64,000 nucleotides of DNA, from the NCBI RefSeq assembly GCF_000430645.1, contig NZ_AUMK01000014.1, positions 62,001-126,000 on the forward strand, written 5' to 3'. Both the position numbers and the translations under genes were made by a program. This DNA comes from Aquimarina latercula DSM 2041. GTDB taxonomy: Bacteria > Bacteroidota > Bacteroidia > Flavobacteriales > Flavobacteriaceae. Below are positions 26,018 through 32,673 of this stretch, piece by piece; the stretch's first letter is position 1, and every line of letters starts with the position of its first letter. The notes beneath the pieces are model-generated. The model did no database searches, was not told the origin of the DNA, and saw only the letters and a program-made list of their open reading frames with translations.

Positions 26018-26479
26018 TTACTTATAATCCTTTTTAATGCGATCTAGAGCACGTTTATTGTCTCGATCTTTAATAGTTTCACGCTTGTCATAAAGTTTTT
26101 TACCTCTAGCAAGGGCGATGTCTAATTTGGCTAAACCTTTATCATTTACAAATAATCTAGTAGGTATAATGGTAAGACCAGAATTTTTAACTTCTTTCTC
26201 TAGCTTTTTTAATTCTTGCCTGTTTAGTAATAATTTTCGTTCACTTTTAGGATTATGGTTAAAGTAGGTGGCGTGAGAATATTCTTCAATATTCATATTG
26301 ATAACAAAGAGTTCCCCATTATTATGAAACTCACAGAAGCTTTCTGCAATACCTGCTTTTCCTTCTCTAATAGCTTTTATTTCTGTCCCTACTAATTTAA
26401 TTCCAGCTGTATATTTGTCTAAAAATTCGTATTCGAATTTAGCTTTCCTATTAAGTATATTGATTTTATTCTTATTCAT
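26018..26479 (-). CDS. smpB: SsrA-binding protein SmpB
   Basis: SmpB binds tmRNA and brings it to stalled ribosomes in trans-translation. The 153 residues include KFEYEFLDKYTAGIKLVGTEIKAIREGKAGI, YSHATYFNHNPKSERKLLLN, and the basic C-terminal tail starting LDIALARGKKLYDKRETIKDRD, all family standards. No tmRNA gene is visible in the window. The gene is closed off upstream by a terminator for the neighbour at 26572. Confidence 0.95.
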   Translation of the reverse strand: MNKNKINILNRKAKFEYEFLDKYTAGIKLVGTEIKAIREGKAGIAESFCEFHNNGELFVINMNIEEYSHATYFNHNPKSERKLLLNRQELKKLEKEVKNSGLTIIPTRLFVNDKGLAKLDIALARGKKLYDKRETIKDRDNKRALDRIKKDYK

Positions 26480-26520
26480 AATCTATATGTGCAAAAAGTT
26501 TGCAAAGACTACAAAAATAC

Positions 26521-26547
26521 AAAAAGCTTTCCCTAAAGAAAGCTTTG
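26521..26547 (-). terminator. Intrinsic terminator downstream of the DUF3887-like gene
   Basis: A 9-bp perfect stem AAAGCTTTC/GAAAGCTTT (26523-26531 with 26538-26546) has a 6-nt loop. On the minus strand it is followed by a T-rich run (complement of 26511-26522). Confidence 0.75.
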
Positions 26548-26571
26548 TTATTTATATTGTAGTAAAAAGTT

Positions 26572-26928
26572 TTAAGGTTCTTGAAATTGTATGGTAGCAA
26601 TTTTACCGTCAGAATTTAATTTTAATTCCATCACTAAACTAATATTGTCAAAAGCTGCTGTATAACTATTGATTCCTTCAGCAGACTCAATAAACGTTAG
26701 CGTATTTAAATTACCAAATTGTGAGTGACATCCTTTTATAAAACGAGTGACACCTTCTTTGGTCATTTCTTCCTGCATTTCAGCAGAATACAAGTCGAAA
26801 ACTGCGTCTATGTTCTGCGCGTTAAAATTTTCCTGGAAGGCTTTAGTTGTCTTCTCATAAGTGGCAGTATCTTGAGCTAATAAGGGCTGCGAAGCGATAC
26901 AAACCAAAAGCAATAATATATATTTCAT
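26572..26928 (-). CDS. Small secreted DUF3887-like protein
   Basis: A secreted protein of about 118 residues. The signal peptide MKYILLLLVCIASQPLLAQ begins at the ATG at 26928; a longer frame to 26955 merely adds residues before it. The mature part FQENFNAQNIDAVFDLYSAEMQEEM and later LVMELKLNSDGKIATIQFQEP suit the NTF2-like DUF3887 family, small alpha+beta proteins of uncertain role. It ends at the terminator near 26547. Confidence 0.75.
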   Translation of the reverse strand: MKYILLLLVCIASQPLLAQDTATYEKTTKAFQENFNAQNIDAVFDLYSAEMQEEMTKEGVTRFIKGCHSQFGNLNTLTFIESAEGINSYTAAFDNISLVMELKLNSDGKIATIQFQEP

Positions 26929-27158
26929 AGTATTTATAAGATTTAGGGATTGCAAAATAATTATCTTTTTGAATATTTAAAAAAAAAATAAACTTAAAAT
27001 TGAAGCATTCGATGAAAGTTTTGTGCTTAGAATTCGCCTAATACGACATTACTATTTATGAACATATAGATGGTACGATTATGTCTTTAGTTTAACAAAA
27101 TTATTGGAATTATTGATAGTGTAACAACTATTTTAGTCTTTAAGTTAATAAAAAAATT

Positions 27159-27911
27159 ATGAAGAAATTTTCATTTTTATGCGGGATATTGTTTTTACTT
27201 TCTTTTACAACACCTACGATTCAATATAATGCCCAGCAAATTGTGGATAAAGCTATAGAGAATGCAGGAGGTGCAAAATTTGATAATGTCATGATTAGGT
27301 TTTCTTTTAGAGGAAAAGAATACAGGAGCGCACGTAGTAATGGACAGTATCAACTAGAAAGAGTAGTGTTTAGCAATGATGGTATGACTCATGATATTCT
27401 TAGCAATAAAGGTTTGTCTAGGACTATTGAAAGTTGTAAAGTTAAAGTTGTGGATTCGATGGTAACTAAAATTAGTGATGGTGTAAATTCGGTGCATTAT
27501 TTTGCAAACTTACCATATGGATTAAATGCCCCAGCTGTTCATAAGAAACTTGTAGGCGAATCTAAGTTAAAAGGCTCGGCTTACTATAAAATTAAAGTTA
27601 CTTTTGATCAAGAAGGTGGAGGTACTGATTATGAAGATGAATTCATGTATTGGATTCATAAAGAAAATTTCACAATTGATTATTTAGCATATAAATATGC
27701 AGTAGATGGAGGAGGAATTCGTTTTAGAGAAGCATACAATGCTAGGGTAGTTAATGGAATTAGATTCGTTGATTATAATAATTATAAGGCTGGCAATTTA
27801 TCGACACCTTTATCAGAATTAGATTCCATGTTTGATAAGGATCAATTAAAACTGTTATCTAAAATAGAACTAGATGATATTTATGTTTATGATGACAATG
27901 ATTGTTGTTAA
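27159..27911 (+). CDS. DUF6503-like secreted protein
   Basis: A 250-residue protein with a signal peptide ending near residue 20 (LLSFTTPTIQ). The mature part opens with QQIVDKAIENAGGAKFDNVMIRFSFRGKEYR and continues with an open beta-sheet pattern (DEFMYWIHKENFTIDYLAYKYA, GIRFREAYNARVVNGIRFVDYNNYK). This is the layout of the flavobacterial DUF6503 family, structurally reminiscent of LolA/LolB-type lipid-binding folds, which is inference. It converges on the histidine phosphatase gene with a 4-bp overlap. Confidence 0.75.
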   Translation: MKKFSFLCGILFLLSFTTPTIQYNAQQIVDKAIENAGGAKFDNVMIRFSFRGKEYRSARSNGQYQLERVVFSNDGMTHDILSNKGLSRTIESCKVKVVDSMVTKISDGVNSVHYFANLPYGLNAPAVHKKLVGESKLKGSAYYKIKVTFDQEGGGTDYEDEFMYWIHKENFTIDYLAYKYAVDGGGIRFREAYNARVVNGIRFVDYNNYKAGNLSTPLSELDSMFDKDQLKLLSKIELDDIYVYDDNDCC

Positions 27912-28426
27912 TTAATATTAAGAACAGTATCTGTTATTACATCCCCTGTTACTTTAATAATAAAAAGCTTACTATAGTTCTTTTCATCAATAGCGCTGTA
28001 TTTCTCAACTCCCATAATTTTATTAACAAAGGTTGGAGTTGAATTGCTATGGCCAACGATTATGGATGTCTTTCCTAGTGTTTCTTTTTGAAATTTATCA
28101 TCATACAGTTTTCTAGGGTCGTAGATGGACACTTCAATATTTCGGTCTTTTGATATAGGACTGGCAGTTTGCAAGGTTCTGGCATAGTCCGTACTGTATA
28201 TGTTATCAATTTTAAAATCGGCTAGTATACTAACAAGGTTCTCAGATCTTTTTTTTCCTTCTTCAGTTAAGTTTGGGTTTCTATTGGTTGGATCACTAAG
28301 ATCTTTTTCGGAATGTCTCACCAAAATATAAGTAGTGGTACTAACATTTTCAGATTTCTTTTGAGCACAGCTCGAAAAAACAATACCTATTAATAAAATA
28401 GCTGTAGAGATGTATTTAGTTTTCAT
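27908..28426 (-). CDS. Histidine phosphatase family lipoprotein (SixA-like)
   Basis: A 172-residue lipoprotein. The signal ends IVFSSC (lipobox Cys20). The phosphatase catalytic RHSEK (about residues 37-41, RHGE-type motif) opens the domain, with the second conserved histidine in IIVGHSNSTPTFV. Short length points to the SixA/phosphoglycerate-mutase-like branch. Because it is lipid-anchored it works outside the inner membrane; the substrate is unknown. It is 2 bp after the phytase-esterase-like gene on the same strand. Confidence 0.85.
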   Translation of the reverse strand: MKTKYISTAILLIGIVFSSCAQKKSENVSTTTYILVRHSEKDLSDPTNRNPNLTEEGKKRSENLVSILADFKIDNIYSTDYARTLQTASPISKDRNIEVSIYDPRKLYDDKFQKETLGKTSIIVGHSNSTPTFVNKIMGVEKYSAIDEKNYSKLFIIKVTGDVITDTVLNIN

Positions 28427-28428
28427 GA

Positions 28429-29556
28429 TTATTTGTTTTTCAGTACTTCAAGTAATATCAATTGATTGATCTGTTCCGAAGTTGGATTAAAATTATTGTC
28501 TGAAATTAACAATAACGATTGATTTCCATTTGCTAATATAGGGCCAAAAGTAATACCTTCTATATTATCAACAATCTGATTTGTTAGTTGATTTCTAATA
28601 GTTTCGAAATCAAAAAGTAGTTGTTTAGTTGCTAATTGATATTTTTTATTCTTTAAAAATTCAAACGCCACGGTATTAGTAGCGTCTTTTATATTTGCTA
28701 AATATATTCTTACCGTGTTACCTTGTGTACCATAACCTGCGGCATACCCTCGTTCTATAATTATAAATTGAGATTTATTAAGTTGTAATAAGCCTGTAAC
28801 TCCATTTACACCAAATTTTCCTTTAGGATCTTTCGCTAGTTTATCTAGTGGATAAGTGAATTGAAAGTCAGCTGTTTTTGTTTTTACATTAAAATGAGTA
28901 ATTCTTACGGGAGCTCCAGATTTATCAAAAGTTGGTTCATCGCCATCAAGTTCTAACGGAAGCTCCATTGCGGCCCAATACCCTTTGTTATTTATATCAT
29001 TGACAAGTCCTTCAAAAACTCCATTATGTCTTGGTTGATTTCTAGAATTATCACCTGTTAAAAAATAGGAGGGAAGTTGCAATTTACTTTTGTAATTCCC
29101 ATCAATATCTGTTATAAAAATGGTAGGATCATATTTGTTTTTTATAGATCCCTCGCTACTTAATATAAATTTATTTTTATCATATATCCTGATAGCTTCT
29201 AAGTCAGCTACATTGTTCTCCAGAAATTGATTTTCTTGATCTTTTATTTTGATTAGTTGATTTATATCAATCCTATTAATAATATTATTATCAAGAGAAA
29301 TTTTGGCTTTGTAAAATCTTGGATTTTTTGCATCATCACAGACAAGGTAGTAGGTGTCTTCTTCTTTATGATATTCTATAGCAGAAAGCCCTCCAATTTT
29401 ACTTCCTTCAAAAATAGAATCATTATAGATTACGTGTTCATCCAGATATTTTATTTTTAGAGAGTTACTAACTGTGTTGTTGGGTATACTAGCACAAGAA
29501 ACTAGAATTTTTGTAATTAGAACTATGAAAATAAAGCGCAAAATAAAAGTATTCAT
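28429..29556 (-). CDS. Esterase-like/phytase-like beta-propeller lipoprotein
   Basis: A 375-residue lipoprotein (lipobox LVSC near residue 21). The fold segments GGLSAIEYHKEEDTYYLVCDDAKNPRFY, NNVADLEAIRIY, HNGVFEGLVND, and NIEGITFGPILANGNQSLLLISDNNF are those of the esterase-like activity of phytase family. These proteins are Ca2+-dependent propeller phosphodiesterases or phosphatases, often with uncertain substrate. It is co-directional with the histidine phosphatase 2 bp downstream, suggesting one operon with two extracytoplasmic phosphatase-like proteins. Confidence 0.85.
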   Translation of the reverse strand: MNTFILRFIFIVLITKILVSCASIPNNTVSNSLKIKYLDEHVIYNDSIFEGSKIGGLSAIEYHKEEDTYYLVCDDAKNPRFYKAKISLDNNIINRIDINQLIKIKDQENQFLENNVADLEAIRIYDKNKFILSSEGSIKNKYDPTIFITDIDGNYKSKLQLPSYFLTGDNSRNQPRHNGVFEGLVNDINNKGYWAAMELPLELDGDEPTFDKSGAPVRITHFNVKTKTADFQFTYPLDKLAKDPKGKFGVNGVTGLLQLNKSQFIIIERGYAAGYGTQGNTVRIYLANIKDATNTVAFEFLKNKKYQLATKQLLFDFETIRNQLTNQIVDNIEGITFGPILANGNQSLLLISDNNFNPTSEQINQLILLEVLKNK

Positions 29557-29566
29557 TATAAAATTA

Positions 29567-29600
29567 GTAAAGCCCCTAAGATAGTTCTTAGAGGCTTTAC
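29567..29600 (-). terminator. Hairpin downstream of the GH5 gene
   Basis: A 15-bp stem with one mismatch (GTAAAGCC at 29567 pairing with GGCTTTAC ending at 29600) lies between the GH5 stop and the next gene. Its T-tract on the minus strand is weak, so it could be a processing or termination site. Confidence 0.55.
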
Positions 29601-29631
29601 AAGTAAAATTTTTATAAGTTATTTAATAAAA

Positions 29632-30885
29632 CTAGTGTTTAACAAATTTTGTGGTAGTCGTATTGCTATTAGAACTTACTTTTAAAATGTAATTACCTGA
29701 ATTTAGAGTATTAATATTAACTTGAGGATTGTTCTCATTTGTATCCTTATGAAAAACAGATCTTCCGTTCATATCATAAATGGTTAGATCGTCTATTACG
29801 GTATTGGAATTAATAGAGAGAATTTCGTTTACTGGATTTTGATCCAGTGATAGTTTTTCATTGTTAATAGTAAAATCATCAACACTTAAGGTTGCTGCTC
29901 GTGCTAGTAAATGATTTCGAATAAAAATACCCGATGTTGTTAGGTTTCCATTTATCAATCCTTGTACTCCCATATTAGGACTTACAACGCAAGAATCTTC
30001 TGGTTTATGAGAAACTGTCCAATTGACATAACTTATGTGGTTTTCAATCATAAAGTCTAACCAGACCTGGGACTCTTGTGGATTGTATCCACCATTTCCA
30101 CTAGCATCGGTAGTACCCCATTCTGTTACAAATAGTGCAATCCCACTGTTCATTGCAGCTAATGCTCGATCTCTTAAAAACTGTTTATGAGTATTAGCGT
30201 AAAAATGTAAAGTATAAGCTAGGTTAGGATCCCCAGTTATAGGGTTGGCAGCAGCCTGATCTACATCCTGTGACCAAGTTGGGCTTCCAACGATAATTAA
30301 GTTATCTGGATCTTTAGAGCGTATTCCGGCAATTACATCATTAGCATAATTTTTAACATCATTCCAAGATTGATTTATAGGTTCGTTATAAATCTCATAG
30401 ATAACGTGATCATTATTCCCGTATAATTCTGCCATTTCTGTAAAAAATGCTACAGCTTCATCTTTATACACTTCCGCAGCATGTGTATGCCAATCAATGA
30501 TTACATAAACCCCTTTAGCAATAGCAGCATCTATAACAGTTCTAATTTTAGCTTTTTGGGCTGCAGTATTATCTATATAACCAGTACTTCCATCCCAATC
30601 TTCTTTAACACCAAGAGCTGCTCTAATGATGGGGTTTTTCCAATCATCGGCTAAATGGTTTATTGTTTGACTATTATAAAAATCGCCACCATCACCAGCA
30701 TTACTCCAGAATAGACTCATACCGGCTAGACTGATTTTTTCTCCATTTTCTGCAGTAACGTGGCTTCCATTAACTTGCAGCCTACCATATCTTTCGACTA
30801 CTGTTTGAGCATAGCTAAAAGAATTAAAAATTAAAAAGAGAATTAGGGTAGATAATTGTTTTTGACGTGTAAAGTTAAGTTTCAT
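29632..30885 (-). CDS. Secreted GH5 cellulase-like glycoside hydrolase with T9SS tail
   Basis: A 417-residue exported enzyme. The signal peptide ends FSYAQ. The GH5 domain (about residues 28-325) shows IIDWHTHAAEVYK, acid/base Glu in VIYEIYNEPINQSW, HFYANTHKQFLRDRA and nucleophile Glu in FVTEWGTTDASGNGGY; this set is closest to bacterial GH5 subfamily 2 endoglucanases. A C-terminal T9SS type A sorting domain (about 340-417, SLDQNPVNEILSINS...NSGNYILKVSS...FVKH) directs export. It likely hydrolyses beta-1,4-glucans, although substrate is inferred. Confidence 0.92.
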   Translation of the reverse strand: MKLNFTRQKQLSTLILFLIFNSFSYAQTVVERYGRLQVNGSHVTAENGEKISLAGMSLFWSNAGDGGDFYNSQTINHLADDWKNPIIRAALGVKEDWDGSTGYIDNTAAQKAKIRTVIDAAIAKGVYVIIDWHTHAAEVYKDEAVAFFTEMAELYGNNDHVIYEIYNEPINQSWNDVKNYANDVIAGIRSKDPDNLIIVGSPTWSQDVDQAAANPITGDPNLAYTLHFYANTHKQFLRDRALAAMNSGIALFVTEWGTTDASGNGGYNPQESQVWLDFMIENHISYVNWTVSHKPEDSCVVSPNMGVQGLINGNLTTSGIFIRNHLLARAATLSVDDFTINNEKLSLDQNPVNEILSINSNTVIDDLTIYDMNGRSVFHKDTNENNPQVNINTLNSGNYILKVSSNSNTTTTKFVKH

Positions 30886-31079
30886 AATTTGTTTTTGAGG
30901 AGTTGAATATATTTAATTGTTGCTGGTTAACCAGATTTTAGCGAAACGATAGAAACTATTATTTAGTATAGCGAATATTAGCTTTTCGATGAAATAATAA
31001 GTTATTAGGATTAAAAATTAAATGTAAGACCTACAGGAGAGAATTTTCTTCTATTTTAGGGATGTAATAAAAGAGAATT

Positions 31080-31114
31080 AAAAATGGCTCTGTTATCATA
31101 ACAGAGCCATTTTT
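31080..31114 (-). terminator. Strong terminator hairpin downstream of the 41-residue ORF
   Basis: A 15-bp perfect stem, AAAAATGGCTCTGTT (31080-31094) with AACAGAGCCATTTTT (31100-31114), encloses a 5-nt loop and is flanked by A/T runs on both sides, so it can work in either direction. It lies 71 bp downstream of the microprotein gene. Confidence 0.8.
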
Positions 31115-31148
31115 AATTTCTTTACTTTTTTTGATTAATATTATATAA

Positions 31149-31202
31149 TAGGAGTATTTGAATAACTTTCTAAATTATTAGAAAGTTATTCAAATACTCC
31201 TA
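31149..31202. repeat. 25-bp perfect inverted repeat with 4-nt loop
   Basis: Left arm 31149-31173 and right arm 31178-31202 are exact reverse complements separated by ATTA. The right arm covers the last codons and stop of the 41-residue minus-strand ORF (LGVFE then TAA), and the left arm lies just beyond it. There is no T-run next to it, and a separate canonical terminator lies 35 bp further on. It may be an inverted duplication of the gene's end, or an mRNA-stabilising structure. Confidence 0.85.
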
Positions 31203-31311
31203 ATTTCCACGCTACTATTGCCATAGAAAATATTGCAATTACAAAAAATGCAATAAAAAAATATGAACTTCTCTTCTTGTGAGAGGAGCCAAGATCATCG
31301 GAAGTCTTCAT
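31186..31311 (-). CDS. 41-residue single-helix membrane peptide
   Basis: Reading the minus strand from an ATG at 31311 gives an open frame of 41 codons and a TAA at 31186. The peptide has a charged N-terminus (MKTSDDLGSSHKKRSS) and one membrane helix (YFFIAFFVIAIFSMAIVAW) followed by KLGVFE. The positive-inside pattern suggests N-in topology. It is too short for usual ORF cut-offs. The frame's codon bias and a downstream terminator argue for a real gene. No homologue is recalled with certainty. Confidence 0.6.
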   Translation of the reverse strand: MKTSDDLGSSHKKRSSYFFIAFFVIAIFSMAIVAWKLGVFE

Positions 31312-31366
31312 AATGGTTAGATTTTGTTGATTGATGTATATATAAGACTCCTTAATTAACTATATG

Positions 31367-31852
31367 TTACACTTTTTGTGGTTTTAGTTCTAAAATTCTT
31401 TGATTAAAGGTATTAGCCTCTAATGGATTTAATACAGAATTAAACAATTCCATCAGCTCTGGAGTGTGATTCCAACGCTTTTGTTTTAATAAATTAAAAT
31501 GCACAAAAGAACTCCACATAACGGCTTTTAGTTCAGTTTTGTTATGATTCCACATGCGTATTTCAACATGTAATTCATTTTCTGAGAATGATATAAGTTG
31601 AGAGTTAATGATAACATCTTCCATCAACAATGCGGGGCGTAAATATGCGATTTGATTACTGCCTACAACCCAACTTACACCTTGGGTTTGTGCCATTTTA
31701 AAAAGATCTAAATCGTAATAGTTAATTATTTGGTCTTCTCTAGCATTAATCATATAGTTAATATATTCTGCATTATTAAGATGGTTGAATGGATCGCAAT
31801 GTTGAAATCTGATTTTTGCTTTACTTTCTAAGGTTTTTGGTAATGTTGTCAT
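31367..31852 (-). CDS. Acyl-CoA thioesterase, hotdog fold
   Basis: A 161-residue thioesterase of the 4-hydroxybenzoyl-CoA/YbgC type. The hallmark is RFQHCDPFNHLNNAEYINYM (about residues 15-34), where the Asp is the catalytic residue. The rest has SQLISFSENELHVEIRMW, typical hotdog strands. A palindromic operator (31867-31882) lies 15 bp upstream of its ATG, matching the one at the tetR promoter, so it is probably repressed by the adjacent TetR protein. The acyl substrate is not predictable. Confidence 0.88.
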   Translation of the reverse strand: MTTLPKTLESKAKIRFQHCDPFNHLNNAEYINYMINAREDQIINYYDLDLFKMAQTQGVSWVVGSNQIAYLRPALLMEDVIINSQLISFSENELHVEIRMWNHNKTELKAVMWSSFVHFNLLKQKRWNHTPELMELFNSVLNPLEANTFNQRILELKPQKV

Positions 31853-31866
31853 AATGTTTTTAATTT

Positions 31867-31882
31867 TATACCAATTGGTATA
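31867..31882. promoter_or_regulatory. TetR-type operator before the thioesterase gene
   Basis: TATACCAATTGGTATA is a perfect 16-bp palindrome in the 50-bp gap between tetR and the thioesterase start. Its half-site TATACCA recurs at 32528-32555, upstream of tetR itself, so both sites likely bind the same regulator. Confidence 0.7.
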
Positions 31883-31902
31883 TTTTGATTTAAAAAAAAT
31901 GT

Positions 31903-32499
31903 TTATAGTTTCAATTCATTAAGAATCATAGTGTCTATTTGGTCCATAGTTTGTAATAAATAACTATTATCTTCCATGGTATGTGTCATAAATATCGCTC
32001 CAATTATCATGGTATATAATCTTTTTGAATAGATTATAGAATTTATATCAAATTTAATTTCTTTTGATTGTTTTCCTTGGTCAATGAGTAGTGCAAGATT
32101 ATTTTGAATTTTATCTATTGTGTACTGCACATATTTAAAGAGAGGACTATTTTGATGTTTTGCGTCCACTCCCATATTAAGTACAGGGCATCCTCCTAAT
32201 TCTTGACTATAATTATAATAGTTTCTGTAGAAATCTGTAATAAGAAATAGCTTTTCAATAGGGGAATTACTAAGTGTCTGATGATCAGTTATACGTCTTA
32301 GCATGTTTTTGACGGTCATCGTAAATGCTGCAATAGCTAATTCTTCTTTATTTTTAAAATTTCCGTAAATGGCACCTTTGGTTAAACCAGTTGCTTTAGT
32401 AATATCACTCAAACTAGTGGCCGCATATCCATTTTTGTTAAAAATAGGGGCAACCGTTTGAACTATAAATTCTGAAGTTTTTTCGGCTTTGGTAAGCAT
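31903..32499 (-). CDS. TetR/AcrR family transcriptional regulator
   Basis: A 198-residue regulator. The N-terminal DNA-binding domain has the family helix-turn-helix TSLSDITKATGLTKGAIYGNFKNKEELAIAAF (about residues 24-56). The C-terminal domain (about 75-195) is an all-helical ligand-binding region with GCPVLNMGVDAKHQNSP, seen in related regulators of TetR group C. It sits between two matching palindromes, one over its own promoter and one before the downstream thioesterase gene. That suggests autoregulation and repression of the thioesterase. The effector may be an acyl-CoA or fatty acid, by analogy only. Confidence 0.9.
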   Translation of the reverse strand: MLTKAEKTSEFIVQTVAPIFNKNGYAATSLSDITKATGLTKGAIYGNFKNKEELAIAAFTMTVKNMLRRITDHQTLSNSPIEKLFLITDFYRNYYNYSQELGGCPVLNMGVDAKHQNSPLFKYVQYTIDKIQNNLALLIDQGKQSKEIKFDINSIIYSKRLYTMIIGAIFMTHTMEDNSYLLQTMDQIDTMILNELKL

Positions 32500-32518
32500 G
32501 TAAAGAAGTTTAATATGT

Positions 32519-32526
32519 CAAATATA
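32519..32526 (-). promoter_or_regulatory. -7 box of the tetR promoter
   Basis: On the minus strand TATATTTG fits TAnnTTTG and lies 20 bp upstream of the tetR ATG. The operator at 32528-32555 abuts its upstream side, so a bound repressor would cover the spacer between -7 and -33. Confidence 0.5.
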
Positions 32527-32527
32527 C

Positions 32528-32555
32528 TTAAAATATACCATTTGGTATATTTTAA
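32528..32555. promoter_or_regulatory. TetR-type operator over the tetR promoter
   Basis: Two 13-bp arms are exact reverse complements around a central TT (arms end in ATATACCA and start TGGTATAT). The core ATACCAtTTGGTAT matches the thioesterase operator at one central base difference. Confidence 0.7.
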
Positions 32556-32622
32556 AACTTTCTTTTAACATTACATTTTAGTTTTATTGTTTCTAGAGAA
32601 TCAAATTTTTAATATAAAGATA

Positions 32623-32638
32623 ACTTAGTACACTAAGT
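32623..32638. promoter_or_regulatory. Palindrome upstream of the secreted endonuclease gene
   Basis: ACTTAGT-AC-ACTAAGT is a perfect 7-bp inverted repeat with 2-nt spacer, 36 bp before the chosen ATG at 32674. It differs from the TetR operators. It could bind another regulator; no candidate is visible nearby. Confidence 0.35.
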
Positions 32639-32673
32639 ATTATGCCTATATTGCTATGCTAATTTTTACGATT

